From: Gammaproteobacteria bacterium 45_16_T64
GTDB taxonomy: Bacteria > Pseudomonadota > Gammaproteobacteria > Pseudomonadales > Ketobacteraceae
Assembly (NCBI GenBank): GCA_002162955.1
Contig: MABD01000026.1
Location: forward strand, 97,768-152,970
Reading direction: 5' to 3'
DNA length: 55,203 bases
Positions within the stretch are counted from its first letter, which is position 1; the number at the start of each line of letters is the position of its first letter. Position numbers and translations under genes: made by a program. Under the pieces are notes generated by a model. That model did no database searches. It was not told the origin of the DNA and saw only the letters and a list, made by a program, of their open reading frames with translations. Of this stretch, positions 27,519 to 37,135 are shown piece by piece.

Positions 27519-28157
27519 TTATCCTAGCTCAATACCCTCTAATCCCCCTAACATTTGCCAGCGGTTAACAATATAACAGAATAATTCAGCTGTGCGTTTG
27601 GCATCATAGATTGCTGAATGCGCTTCTCTGTTATCAAACGGAATGTTAGCAGCACGGCAGGCTTTGGCCAATACGGTCTGGCCAACTGCGAGCCCTGCTA
27701 GTGTGGCGGTATCAAAACATGAAAAAGGGTGAAAAGGATTGCGTTTTATACCTTGTCGACTGGTTGCTGCTTTGACAAAGTCATGGTCAAACACGGCGTT
27801 ATGCCCCACCAGAATCGCGCGATTACAACCCTCACTTTTTATCTGTTGGCGAATAGGGTTGAATATATCCGTCAATGCTTGTTTTTCATCTACCGCGTTG
27901 CGAAAAGGGTGATAGGGATCAATTCCGGTAAATTCCAGTGCCTCTTTTTCCATATTCGCCCCTTCGAAGGGTTCGACATGGTAGTGAAAGCTTTCTCCTA
28001 AGGAGAGGATACCCTCATCGTCCATTTTTACTGTGACGGCGGCTATTTCTAATAATGCGTCGGTTTTTGCGTTAAACCCTCCGGTTTCGACGTCAATTAC
28101 GACAGGTAAAAAACCACGAAATCGTGCCGCCAGTGGAGACTTTCCATCACTACTCAT
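27519..28157 (-). CDS. rnt: Ribonuclease T
   Basis: A 212-residue DEDDh 3'-5' exonuclease that trims tRNA CCA ends and stable-RNA 3' ends. All catalytic blocks are visible: [10 protein letters not shown] (ExoI), [10 protein letters not shown] (ExoII), and [14 protein letters not shown] (ExoIII, with His and Asp). Length matches the family (about 215). It is divergent from motY across 186 bp. The rnt-motY-argG neighbourhood is one I recall from pseudomonads, where pyrC sits between rnt and motY; pyrC is absent here. Confidence 0.96.
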   Translation of the reverse strand: MSSDGKSPLAARFRGFLPVVIDVETGGFNAKTDALLEIAAVTVKMDDEGILSLGESFHYHVEPFEGANMEKEALEFTGIDPYHPFRNAVDEKQALTDIFNPIRQQIKSEGCNRAILVGHNAVFDHDFVKAATSRQGIKRNPFHPFSCFDTATLAGLAVGQTVLAKACRAANIPFDNREAHSAIYDAKRTAELFCYIVNRWQMLGGLEGIELG

Positions 28158-28352
28158 TAAGCAGAGCCCTTATTGTGTTTTATACCGCTGAAAGACAGGC
28201 ATGCTACTGAACTCAACGGCAGAATTCAACACATGGATTATTTAGTAGACGATAAGGGTACAATGAGTGCCGCCCCCTTTTTATCTTAAAGATCTGAATA
28301 CTATGCCGATATAGTGAATAGAGAGTCAGTCCCCTTAACATGAGTGTCTGTG

Positions 28353-29267
28353 ATGAATACAAGCCGCCAAAAATCTATGGTTAACCGATATTTGGGCTTC
28401 TACTCCTTGTTTTTCATAGGGTTACTGAGTTTGCCGGGCCAAGTTTTTGCCTATGATTTTGGTGCTCGGCTTGATGTGGCTCAGTGGCAGCTTGACCCTT
28501 CTCCCTTAGAATGTCGCTTGTGGCAATCGGTCCCGCACTATGGCGAAGTCGTTTTTAGCGTCCAGTCTGGTGGTAATCTTCAGTTCCATTTGCAGTCTGA
28601 AAGGGCCGCCCATGCAAAAGGTAACGCCGAACTTAAGGTTGTCGCTCCGTCTTGGCGACCAGGTTTGCGTGATAAATCACTAGGCACGGTTGCCTTGAAA
28701 AAAGGTAACCGCCCCGTAGTGTTGAAGGATAAATGGGCAAATTGGTTTCTAGACGAACTGCAAGAAGGTATGAATCCCGCCATTGTCCTAGGGGGATGGC
28801 ATAAGAAACAGCGGATCCAAGTCGATGTGTCGGCTGTTAATTTTCAAGATGCCTATATAGGCTACTTATCCTGTGTTGCGGGCTTGTTTCCTGCGAACTT
28901 TGAACAATTGCGCACGTCCATGCTGAATTTTAAGACAGATAGGTGGCGGGTGAGAGGAAGACTCAAGGAACGTTTGGATTTAGTGATTCGTTATATAGAG
29001 TTAGACCCTGAAATCGATAAGGTATATATCGACGGGCATACCGACAATGTTGGGCGTCGCGGGCACAACTGGGAGCTGTCTCGGTTACGTTCTACCGCGG
29101 TTCAGCGCTACCTCGAACATAATGGCGTAGATCCCGAATTGATCACCATGCGGTTTCATGGAGAGTCACGACCGATCGTCAAAAACTCAACAAAAGGCAA
29201 TAAATCTAAGAATAGAAGGGTATTTGTGCGATTGGTTAAGCTAGAAGAATGGAATCAAAAGACCTAG
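28353..29267 (+). CDS. motY: Sodium-type flagellar stator accessory protein MotY
   Basis: 304 residues. A signal segment (about 10-34, ending VFAYDFG) leads to the MotY N-terminal domain that anchors the stator to the T ring (FGARLDVAQWQL, ECRLWQSVPHYG). The C-terminal OmpA-like peptidoglycan-binding domain follows, with IDGHTDNVGRRGHNWELSRLR. MotY forms the T ring of Na+-driven polar flagella and is found in Vibrio and Pseudomonas. The rest of the stator and motor is not in the window. The start is ambiguous: GTG 28344, ATG 28353 or ATG 28377; none has a good ribosome site. Confidence 0.92.
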   Translation: MNTSRQKSMVNRYLGFYSLFFIGLLSLPGQVFAYDFGARLDVAQWQLDPSPLECRLWQSVPHYGEVVFSVQSGGNLQFHLQSERAAHAKGNAELKVVAPSWRPGLRDKSLGTVALKKGNRPVVLKDKWANWFLDELQEGMNPAIVLGGWHKKQRIQVDVSAVNFQDAYIGYLSCVAGLFPANFEQLRTSMLNFKTDRWRVRGRLKERLDLVIRYIELDPEIDKVYIDGHTDNVGRRGHNWELSRLRSTAVQRYLEHNGVDPELITMRFHGESRPIVKNSTKGNKSKNRRVFVRLVKLEEWNQKT

Positions 29268-29392
29268 AGGTCTAGAGTCCATCGGCGGTTCGTTGTAGAA
29301 TATCGGCCCCTTGGCGTGCTTGTATAGATGAAGAGCCCCAATTTGAGGCCGTATTGGCCTTTCGAATCGTTATTAAGATAGGTTTCTAGCCC

Positions 29393-30607
29393 ATGTCCGA
29401 CATCAAAAAAGTAGTATTAGCCTATTCTGGCGGCTTAGACACGTCAGTTATTGTGAAATGGTTACAAGATGAATATCAATGTGAGGTGGTGACATTCACC
29501 GCTGATCTTGGCCAAGGCGAGGAAGTTGAACCCGCACGCGCCAAAGCGGAAGCGATGGGCGTAAAAGAGATTTATATTGAAGATCTACGGGAAGAGTTTG
29601 TTGCTAACTACGTATTCCCTATGTTTCGCGCCAATACCATCTATGAAGGTGAGTATCTGCTAGGTACTTCGATTGCGCGTCCTCTTATTGCGCGCCGTTT
29701 GGTAGAAATTGCTGAAGCTACCGGTGCTGATGCGATATCTCATGGTGCTACGGGTAAAGGAAACGACCAGGTACGTTTTGAACTCGGAGCCTATGCGCTG
29801 ACTCCTGGTATTCAGGTTATTGCTCCTTGGAGAGATTGGGATCTGAACTCTCGAGAGTCTTTGTTAGCGTATGCTGAAAAGCACGGTATAGCAGTAGAGA
29901 TGAAGCGTGGTAAGAAGTCTCCTTACTCAATGGACGCCAACTTGCTGCATATTTCCTACGAAGGTGGTCCGCTAGAAGATCCGTGGACTGAAGCTGAAGA
30001 AGATATGTGGCGTTGGAGTGTGTCTCCAGAGAAGGCTCCTGAAGAGCCTACCTATATTGAATTGAGCTATGAGAAAGGTGATATCGTCGCTATCGATGGT
30101 AAGCCAACGTCACCTGCTGACGTGCTTGAATACCTTAATAAGGTGGGTGGAGCAAACGGAGTAGGGCGTCTTGATATTGTTGAGAATCGATATGTAGGTA
30201 TGAAGGCTCGTGGCTGTTACGAGACACCGGGAGGCACTATCATGTTGCGTGCCCACCGAGCGATAGAATCTATCACTCTTGACCGTGAGTCTGCGCACCT
30301 TAAAGATGAGATTATGCCTCGTTATGCAACGTTGATTTACAATGGTTACTGGTGGTCTCCAGAGCGTGAAGCACTTCAAGCGCTTATTGATAACACGCAA
30401 AAGTATGTTAATGGTGATGTGCGTGTGAAGCTATACAAAGGTAACGTGACTGTTGTTGGTCGCCGTTCAGAGCAAACGTTGTTTGATGAAAGCATCGCAA
30501 CCTTTGAGGATGATGAAGGCGCATACAACCAGAAGGATGCAGAAGGCTTTATTAAGCTTAATGCACTTAGGTTGAGGATTGCTGCAGGAAAAGGCCGTAA
30601 GTTATAA
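29393..30607 (+). CDS. argG: Argininosuccinate synthase
   Basis: 404 residues, the usual length. It joins citrulline and aspartate using ATP in arginine biosynthesis. The N-type ATP pyrophosphatase P-loop is AYSGGLDTS (residues 9-17); [13 protein letters not shown] (about 118-130) and the substrate-binding SPYSMDANL are both intact. No obvious arginine-repressor box was found in the 125-bp gap after motY. It ends at a strong terminator, so it is probably monocistronic or co-transcribed with motY only. Codon usage is biased, as expected for a well-expressed core gene. Confidence 0.98.
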   Translation: MSDIKKVVLAYSGGLDTSVIVKWLQDEYQCEVVTFTADLGQGEEVEPARAKAEAMGVKEIYIEDLREEFVANYVFPMFRANTIYEGEYLLGTSIARPLIARRLVEIAEATGADAISHGATGKGNDQVRFELGAYALTPGIQVIAPWRDWDLNSRESLLAYAEKHGIAVEMKRGKKSPYSMDANLLHISYEGGPLEDPWTEAEEDMWRWSVSPEKAPEEPTYIELSYEKGDIVAIDGKPTSPADVLEYLNKVGGANGVGRLDIVENRYVGMKARGCYETPGGTIMLRAHRAIESITLDRESAHLKDEIMPRYATLIYNGYWWSPEREALQALIDNTQKYVNGDVRVKLYKGNVTVVGRRSEQTLFDESIATFEDDEGAYNQKDAEGFIKLNALRLRIAAGKGRKL

Positions 30608-30640
30608 AACAACAACGCCTTAATCCGCGCTAACTGATTG

Positions 30641-30686
30641 AAAATAAAGGCCCGTATCGCAAGTCGTGATACGGGCCTTTATTTTT
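30641..30686 (+). terminator. Rho-independent terminator after argG
   Basis: Near-perfect 18-bp stem (30641-30658 with 30668-30685) around the core GGCCCGTATC / GATACGGGCC, 9-nt loop, ending in a run of five T. The A-rich left arm makes it potentially bidirectional. Confidence 0.92.
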
Positions 30687-30733
30687 GAGCGACTTACCCA
30701 AGGCCATCTATACTCAAAAAAGAGGGGGCAAAA

Positions 30734-32740
30734 TTGGAGATGGGTAAGGCAATGTCTGATAACGATCAATCGAATGGAAATACACAGATATCAAGGACGA
30801 AAAATGAGAGCGCTTGCGATGGTTTTGTCGATAAACTTGCGATGCCAGCCATATTGTTTGATCCATCTGGACGCATACTTGTCGTAAATGCTATTGCCAT
30901 CGAATTATTTGGGTTGGGGAGTAGCTCCTTGGTTGGGGAATTCTTCGATCATTTTGTGCCTTGCCCTCGAGAGTATCAAGGTAATGTACCTACCTATTTG
31001 AAAGATCACCTTCATGCAAATCCAGATCAGTGGCTGCAGCCGGTGATGGCATCGAAAAAAAGCGGTGAACGCTTTGCGCTTCATTTTAGCATTTCTCCAC
31101 TGGAGTCAGACCTTCTGGTGATCTTTAGTAACGTTGATGCGCATCTCTCAGACGTTAATGATTTACGTAATCAAGTCAAAGAATACCAGAGTACTTCAAA
31201 AGCAAAGAGCCACTTCCTACACCATATGAGCCAAGAGCTACGGCTTTCCATTAATCTATTGATGAATGTTGTGGGTGAAACAATCGATCGAGAAGGTATC
31301 CCTCTCAAAATTGAAGAGGACTTGGAGCGAGCATTTACCGCAGGACGTGATTTGCAGAAAGCCATCGGGGAAATGATGGATTATACGCAAATGGAGAGCG
31401 ATAAATTTGAATTCAGAGAAATAACCTTCAACTTTAGGATGGTATTAGAGGATATTGTTGATCGTTATCAGTCCACTGCGCATAAGAGTAATCTAGAGTT
31501 GGCCACGCTTGTTTCGCCCTACGTACCTGAAACGGTGGTGGGTGATCCGGATCGGTTTCACCAGATATTACAGAGTTTACTGAACAATGCATTTAAACAC
31601 ACCACAGAAGGCGGAGTCACTGTTAGGGCTAGCTGCGATGTGGAAACCGACGAAACGGCAACCATACAAATCGAGGTGATGGATACGGGTAGCGGTATTT
31701 CGGATTCCCGCTGTCAACAGATCGGACGAGGCTTCGCCGAGCCAGGAGCTCATATGACGGATCGCTTCGGTGGTATGGGGATCGGTTTGGCGATATGCAA
31801 AGAGCTTATTGATAGAATGGGGGGGAAGATTTCTCTACGTTCCAGCGCAAATGTGGGTTCTACTTTTATTGTGACGCTGATCATGCAAAAAGGCGAAGCC
31901 TATGAGTCAGAGCATTGTAATCTAGCCAACAAGAAAATGTTACTGGTAAACGATTCGGTTGAAGATCGCAATAAGCTACAAGCCTATGCTGCAGAGTGGA
32001 ATATTAATACCGACATAGCAGGTAGTGGAAATCATGCGCTTGGCATGTTGCAAACATCAAGCCGTGAAGATTGTAATTTTGATTTCGTCGTCATCGATCT
32101 TCATAAAACCTACGGTGCCAGCTTGGAGTTAGCGCGAAAGATTAATGAGTCTTCAGAGTTGAATCAGCTGAAGGTTGTACTTATGGCGGCAGATCCTGGT
32201 GGGCTTTCTACTGCCTCTGCATCCGATCAAGGTATTGATGTGTTCATTATTAAACCGATGAGAAAGCACTTGGTATATGATGCGTTGACGATTGCATTGG
32301 GGCGGCGTTCTAATGTACATCACCAAATAGTGACGAACAACACAGTAAGGGAAGCAAAAGAAAAGCAAGCTTACCGAGCGCTCCTAGTGGAAGATAACGA
32401 AGTTAATCAGATTATAGCGAAAGGTGCATTGAAGCGGTTGGGCATAAGTACTGACGTGACGAACAATGGTGAAGAAGCCATCGATGCCATTCAAGACAAA
32501 CATTATGATGTGGTGCTAATGGATTGTGAAATGCCGATCATGGATGGGTTTGAAGCAACGCGATTGATTCGCCAATGGGAAAAGCAAGAAAGTCGGCATA
32601 TTCCTATCATTGCGTTAACGGCGAACGAAAGTACAGAGTGCCAAAAAAGCTGCTTAGAAGCAGGGATGGATGACTTTATGCAGAAGCCATTTCGTGCCGA
32701 TGAGCTAGAAATTATTTTGTCCCGATTTGTTAGAGATTAA
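30734..32740 (+). CDS. Hybrid kinase-like protein without the phospho-acceptor His (PAS-HisKA*-HATPase-REC-REC)
   Basis: A 668-residue soluble protein. It has a PAS-like segment (about 35-135), a short coiled linker, a HisKA-like helix pair (about 155-225), an HATPase domain (NNAFKH; MDTGSGIS; FGGMGIGLAI; about 265-390) and two receivers (about 395-525 with VIDLHK; about 545-665 with VEDNEVN and LMDCEMPIMDG). At the position of the acceptor His in MSHEIR it reads MSQELR: Gln167. It therefore cannot autophosphorylate in the normal way and may act as a scaffold, or phosphorylate in trans. The TTG start has GAGGGGG 5 nt upstream; ATG 30740 and 30752 are alternatives. A REC-GGDEF-EAL gene follows after 42 nt. 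Confidence 0.88.
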   Translation: MEMGKAMSDNDQSNGNTQISRTKNESACDGFVDKLAMPAILFDPSGRILVVNAIAIELFGLGSSSLVGEFFDHFVPCPREYQGNVPTYLKDHLHANPDQWLQPVMASKKSGERFALHFSISPLESDLLVIFSNVDAHLSDVNDLRNQVKEYQSTSKAKSHFLHHMSQELRLSINLLMNVVGETIDREGIPLKIEEDLERAFTAGRDLQKAIGEMMDYTQMESDKFEFREITFNFRMVLEDIVDRYQSTAHKSNLELATLVSPYVPETVVGDPDRFHQILQSLLNNAFKHTTEGGVTVRASCDVETDETATIQIEVMDTGSGISDSRCQQIGRGFAEPGAHMTDRFGGMGIGLAICKELIDRMGGKISLRSSANVGSTFIVTLIMQKGEAYESEHCNLANKKMLLVNDSVEDRNKLQAYAAEWNINTDIAGSGNHALGMLQTSSREDCNFDFVVIDLHKTYGASLELARKINESSELNQLKVVLMAADPGGLSTASASDQGIDVFIIKPMRKHLVYDALTIALGRRSNVHHQIVTNNTVREAKEKQAYRALLVEDNEVNQIIAKGALKRLGISTDVTNNGEEAIDAIQDKHYDVVLMDCEMPIMDGFEATRLIRQWEKQESRHIPIIALTANESTECQKSCLEAGMDDFMQKPFRADELEIILSRFVRD

Positions 32741-32782
32741 CGGCAAATACAACCCTATTAGCATCAGTAGTTAGGATAGTAA

Positions 32783-34864
32783 ATGACTTCAACTTTACCT
32801 GTTGTTCTTATTGTTGATCAAGAGAGTACGGAAATAGGCTTGGCAATGGAGTTGCTGGATGGTATCGAAGCAACCTTTAAGGCATGTTCAAATGCGGCAG
32901 AGGTGTTTCAACTGACCTTGGAAATACAGCCTGCTGTCGTGATCTTGAGCTCCCAACTTGAGTTGAAAGATGGATACCAAGTGTTAAACCATCTTAAGTC
33001 TCAGAATGAAACCGCCCATATCCCCGTTATTTTTGTCCCGGCTAATTTTGGCGAACGGCAAATGAAATTACATGCGGATATGATTCGGCGAGTCGAAGTG
33101 CTAGCAAAGCCGGTGGATGAAGTTCGCTACCGGGGTCTCGTGGAATTTTACCTTCAGTTATACCAATACCGTGTTGCCATTGAAGCCATTGGTGGTGAGA
33201 AAAAGAATCGTTCGTTAGTCGAGGGACGGGATGAGGGCGTGCTAGTGATCGATGAAGCAGGCAAGATATGTTTTGCCAATGGTGCGGCGGAGCGTCTGCT
33301 TGATACTCGCGTACATGCGCTGTGCGGTCAGTATATTGAAACGATTTTACAAGACAGTGCCGAGCGCTTGATGTCGAGCTGGAAAGATCACCCTATATCC
33401 AAAGTCACTAAGACAGAACAAATATTACAGGTTGAAAGCGCAAAAATATGGGGTGCCACTGGGGATGTGATCGACGTGAAGTTCGCCGCGATTCCGGTAT
33501 TTCATTTACCCGGTGCCAAGCTGTTATTTGCGTTTCGACGGCTTAAAAAATCTCGTGAAAAGAAAGGAAAATTATCCCGACTAGAAAGTACCGATCATCT
33601 GACGGGATTACCAACACGCATTCGAGTTGATGATTATATCTCCAGTGCGATTCAAAAAGCGAAATTGGAAAACAATCACTTTGCGCTATTGTTTATCGAT
33701 CTTGATCACTTTAAATACATTAACGAAACATTAGGACACGATCTTGGTGACGCGCTTATCAAATCGGTGGCTCAACGCGTTTCCCAATTGCTGCGTAAGG
33801 ATGATGCCGTTTGTCGTATGGAAGGTGATGAGTTTGTCGTCATTCTTGGCGAATTAGATCATCCAACCCATGCCGGCGCTGTGGCGAAGAAAGTGATCGA
33901 TCGATTGCACGAACCTTTTTTGGTGGATGGACACGAAATATTTACGGGCTGTTCCATCGGTGTAGCAATTTACCCAAGTTGCGGTGACGATACCGATATT
34001 CTTATTAAGAATGCAGAAGCTGCGGTTGCACGTGCGAAGAATTTGGGCCGCAATAACTATCAGTTTTATACCGTAGAAATGAATAAACAACGAGCAGATC
34101 GGATGGAGCTGGAGCTCGATTTACGGCGTGCTTTAGACAGTTCGCAGTTTAAATTGGAATATCATCCACTGATTAATCATGAAGAAAGCAGTATCGAAGC
34201 ATTTGAAGTAAGACTTGTCTGGGAGCATCCTAAGCGTGGCTTACTCGAGGTTGATGATTTCTTACCTGTCGCGGAGGATGCGGGTTTTGGCCCTGATCTT
34301 TATCGCTGGATGTGGAAGAGAGCCAGCGCTGAACTTAGTGAACATGGAAAATCACTGCCTGGTATGAAGTTATGTATGCCCATATCCCCATCATTGTTTG
34401 CGCAAGATAACATTGTTGAGTGGTTGTTACGGCAAGTGGAAAAAGCCGGACTTATTCCTGAAGATATATTGATTCAAATCCCTGAATCAACCTTGATGGC
34501 GAGAGGTTTGTCGTTTTCTGGTGTTATCACCGAGCTTCAAAAAGTAGGGTTTCAATTTGTATTGGATAATTTTGGTACTGGCCATGGCTCCCTTGAATTG
34601 ATACGGAGCATTCCTTATTCCATGATAAAAATCAGTGAACGTTTTATCGATAAGATGATGGAATCAAAAGCCGATGAGTTGATTGTTGATGGAATAATTT
34701 ATCTTGCTCACAACCTCGGATTTAAGGTCATCGCGACCGGCGTTAAACATGCCGAACAATTAAGTTTTCTGCAAAGTAAAGGCTGTGATTGGGTTGAAGG
34801 TGCAGGGGTTGACAAGGATATAGCTAAAGCGCTATTGGAAAAAGTACCGCAGCGGTTTCGCTAG
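32783..34864 (+). CDS. Receiver-PAS-GGDEF-EAL protein with degraded EAL and receiver
   Basis: 693 residues. REC (about 5-120) has Ser56 at the phospho-acceptor site but keeps the Lys (AKPVDE). A PAS-like domain follows (about 150-250), then GGDEF (about 270-425) with DHLTGLP and the active-site variant EGDEF (347-351). In EAL (about 440-690) the motif reads EVR, DDFGTG is DNFGTG, the metal-site Asn of VNLS is Pro (MPIS), KID is KIS, and AEGVE is ATGVK. The EAL domain is very unlikely to hydrolyse c-di-GMP; the GGDEF domain may still be a cyclase. AGGA lies 6 nt before the ATG. It is probably co-transcribed with the kinase-like gene upstream, suggesting a partner pair in c-di-GMP signalling. 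Confidence 0.9.
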   Translation: MTSTLPVVLIVDQESTEIGLAMELLDGIEATFKACSNAAEVFQLTLEIQPAVVILSSQLELKDGYQVLNHLKSQNETAHIPVIFVPANFGERQMKLHADMIRRVEVLAKPVDEVRYRGLVEFYLQLYQYRVAIEAIGGEKKNRSLVEGRDEGVLVIDEAGKICFANGAAERLLDTRVHALCGQYIETILQDSAERLMSSWKDHPISKVTKTEQILQVESAKIWGATGDVIDVKFAAIPVFHLPGAKLLFAFRRLKKSREKKGKLSRLESTDHLTGLPTRIRVDDYISSAIQKAKLENNHFALLFIDLDHFKYINETLGHDLGDALIKSVAQRVSQLLRKDDAVCRMEGDEFVVILGELDHPTHAGAVAKKVIDRLHEPFLVDGHEIFTGCSIGVAIYPSCGDDTDILIKNAEAAVARAKNLGRNNYQFYTVEMNKQRADRMELELDLRRALDSSQFKLEYHPLINHEESSIEAFEVRLVWEHPKRGLLEVDDFLPVAEDAGFGPDLYRWMWKRASAELSEHGKSLPGMKLCMPISPSLFAQDNIVEWLLRQVEKAGLIPEDILIQIPESTLMARGLSFSGVITELQKVGFQFVLDNFGTGHGSLELIRSIPYSMIKISERFIDKMMESKADELIVDGIIYLAHNLGFKVIATGVKHAEQLSFLQSKGCDWVEGAGVDKDIAKALLEKVPQRFR

Positions 34865-34903
34865 TCAGGCAAATCGCTGCGCACTTGCGTTTGATCTTGA
34901 ATT

Positions 34904-35563
34904 TTAGCTAAGAAGCTCTTCCATCCATCGGCCAATATCACGAATTTCCCGCAGACAGAGTTCATGTGCCATCGGGTAGTTATCCCACGTCACGCTATAC
35001 TTGTGTGCAATGAGATCATCAAAGGCTTTCTTCGATGCCCTAGGAGTCACCATGTCATCATGATCGCCATGTGCCATATGTATAATGATGTCTTTGTTCG
35101 CCGATGAGGCTTCAGCATCAATCGAGTCAACTCGGGGCATATACGTAGACAAGGCGAGTAATCCCGCGAGTTTATGGGGGTATCGTAATGCTGTGTGTAT
35201 GGCTACAGCGCCACCCTGTGAAAAGCCTACCAGGAGAATCTTGTCAGATGGAATGCCGCTTTTAATTTCTTGATCGATCAATTGATTGATCGTATGAGTA
35301 GTACCAATCAGGTCCTGTTCGTTGACCTTTCTAATCTCAGAAAGCTCTAGAATGTCATACCAAGAAGGCATGGCCATACCGCCGTTACAGGTAACAGGCT
35401 GGACAGGGGCATGGGGGAAAATAAAGCGAATCTGGAGGTGTTCCGCTAATTTTAGGTGTGGAATGACGGGCTCGAAATCGTGGCCATCGGCACCTAATCC
35501 ATGTAGCCAAATTACGGTGGCAGTGGCAGGTTGAGATGGCTCTACACGGACAGCTTCAAACAT
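34904..35563 (-). CDS. Carboxylesterase/phospholipase-type alpha/beta hydrolase
   Basis: 219 residues of the bacterial carboxylesterase II/acyl-protein thioesterase-like family. It shows VIWLHGLGADGHDF (residues 18-31), the nucleophile elbow VGFSQGGA (about 110-117), an Asp in GDHDDMV (about 170) and a His in PMAHELC (about 203). It hydrolyses short acyl esters in the cytoplasm, probably a housekeeping role. It converges with the EAL gene (39 nt) and lies just downstream of the Trm112-like gene on the same strand. Confidence 0.92.
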   Translation of the reverse strand: MFEAVRVEPSQPATATVIWLHGLGADGHDFEPVIPHLKLAEHLQIRFIFPHAPVQPVTCNGGMAMPSWYDILELSEIRKVNEQDLIGTTHTINQLIDQEIKSGIPSDKILLVGFSQGGAVAIHTALRYPHKLAGLLALSTYMPRVDSIDAEASSANKDIIIHMAHGDHDDMVTPRASKKAFDDLIAHKYSVTWDNYPMAHELCLREIRDIGRWMEELLS

Positions 35564-35599
35564 GGGAGTGGGTCTCTTGATGAGCGTAAAACGTGTCAG

Positions 35600-35797
35600 T
35601 TAGCGTTTTTTGCGGGCTTCTTTTTCTTCGACAGTAATCTGACGCGCTTCGTCCTCTAGCATTACCGGGATATCGTCGCGAATCGGGTAGGCGAGCCCAC
35701 TGGCGTAGCAAATAAGCTCATTCTTTTCAGCAACATAGTCCAATTTGGCTTTGCTGACTGGGCAAACAAGAATTTCTAATAATTTCTTATCAAACAT
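35600..35797 (-). CDS. Trm112-family small protein (YcaR-like)
   Basis: A 65-residue protein with the family's opening [15 protein letters not shown] and the [15 protein letters not shown] core. In gammaproteobacteria these UPF0434 proteins commonly retain only part of the zinc site; here Cys12 and Cys31 remain. They often sit near lpxK/kdsB, which is not the case here. Eukaryotic and archaeal homologues activate methyltransferases; the bacterial role is unsettled. It is followed by the esterase gene 36 nt downstream. Confidence 0.88.
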   Translation of the reverse strand: MFDKKLLEILVCPVSKAKLDYVAEKNELICYASGLAYPIRDDIPVMLEDEARQITVEEKEARKKR

Positions 35798-35968
35798 GGT
35801 TCAAAAATCACTCTGCGGTAGGTTTTTTGTGAGGGCTTGATTATGAACGGATCAACCTAGCCACACAAGCCGAAGTGAGGGATCGGTGAGTAAACCGCCT
35901 TTCCAGATGTCGAATTTCCGCTAAACTTACGGAGTATCGTTGCTAATTTGCTGAAGCTGGGAGGCGCA

Positions 35969-37099
35969 GTGGAGCTTTCGAGAATATTGATCGTTGATGA
36001 CTCTGAGTTAAACCAGAGTTTCATTAAAGGGTTATTAGAAGGAGGATATGAGGTTATCGCAGTCGATAGTGCTGAAGCGTGCCTTTCATTACTTTCCGAG
36101 TGGCAGCCAGATATATTTTTGTTGGATGTGAATATGCCTGGAATGGGGGGCATTGATTTATGTAAGGAACTCAAAGCGATGCCTGAGCTAGAGAGCTCTC
36201 CTGTCATTTTTGTTTCGTCATTGAATAATGCGGATGATCGATTAGACGGCTATGAGGCAGGTGGCGATGATTATATGGGGCGACCGTTCTCGAGCTGGGA
36301 GCTGCTAAAAAAGATCGAGTTAGCCATTACGCACAAAAAATCTATTGAAGCCTTTCAGAAAAAGTCAGAAGCTGCTGCGGGTGCGGCAATGACCGCGATG
36401 ACCGCTGCAGGAGAGATTGGTCATGTACTGCATTTCTTTCGCGAGAGTTTTTCAACAATAAGCTTTTCTGATTTGGCTGATAAGTTGATTGATGTAGTGA
36501 ATTATTATGGTGTTAACGCGATAGTCGAAATCAAAACGGACCTTGAGCGTGTTCAGCGCACCTTTCGTGGCAGTGAGCTGTCGGCTAACGAGCAGAAAGT
36601 GATGGATAGCTTGCGTGGCGTAAAGAATATTCACGATTTCGGTGGTCGAACGGCATTTAATTATCATTATATTTCGCTTATAGCGATGAATATGCCCTGC
36701 GATGATCCGGATAAAAAAGGCCGTGTGAGGGACCATGTTGCGATGTTAGTGGAAGGTGCCAATTCTCGTGCCGAGATGATTGTAATGGAGCAGCAGGCTG
36801 AATTTCAACGTAATATGGTGAGTGATGCCGTTAATATTGCTACTGTAAGTTTAGCGAATATTGAGTTACAGCAAAACGAAAATCAAGCAGAGCTGACGGC
36901 GATCATGAATAGCTTGGTGGAGGATGTCAGCAAGGCCTTCTTCACGATGGGGTTAACAGAAGATCAAGAAGAGGACGTGATGACGCTTATTAATACGGCT
37001 GAGTCTAAAACCAATGCACTGTTCGAAAAGAACGAAGGTCTGGGTAAAGACTTAAAAGCGGTTACCTTTATGCTCGGGGTCAATAAGACCAACATATAA
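35969..37099 (+). CDS. Response regulator with an uncharacterised helical output region
   Basis: 376 residues. The receiver occupies about 1-122: ILIVDDSE, phospho-acceptor in FLLDVNMPGMGG. The conserved Lys before Pro is Arg (GRPF). Residues about 125-370 are mostly helical with long heptad-like stretches and no domain I recognise; no DNA-binding or GGDEF motif is seen. GTG 35969 is chosen because GGGAGG lies 4 nt upstream; the frame is open to a TTG at 35948. It is a single gene converging with nth. Possible roles are a chemotaxis-like or phosphatase adaptor, but nothing in the sequence settles it. Confidence 0.85.
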   Translation: MELSRILIVDDSELNQSFIKGLLEGGYEVIAVDSAEACLSLLSEWQPDIFLLDVNMPGMGGIDLCKELKAMPELESSPVIFVSSLNNADDRLDGYEAGGDDYMGRPFSSWELLKKIELAITHKKSIEAFQKKSEAAAGAAMTAMTAAGEIGHVLHFFRESFSTISFSDLADKLIDVVNYYGVNAIVEIKTDLERVQRTFRGSELSANEQKVMDSLRGVKNIHDFGGRTAFNYHYISLIAMNMPCDDPDKKGRVRDHVAMLVEGANSRAEMIVMEQQAEFQRNMVSDAVNIATVSLANIELQQNENQAELTAIMNSLVEDVSKAFFTMGLTEDQEEDVMTLINTAESKTNALFEKNEGLGKDLKAVTFMLGVNKTNI

Positions 37100-37135
37100 C
37101 ACGAGTGCGCAGGTTGCGCCAATTTTGTGTTGTTG

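Noticed and set aside
29268-29392. Possible arginine-repressor box before argG
   Set aside because: No pair of TGAAT/ATTCA-like half-sites was found in the gap.
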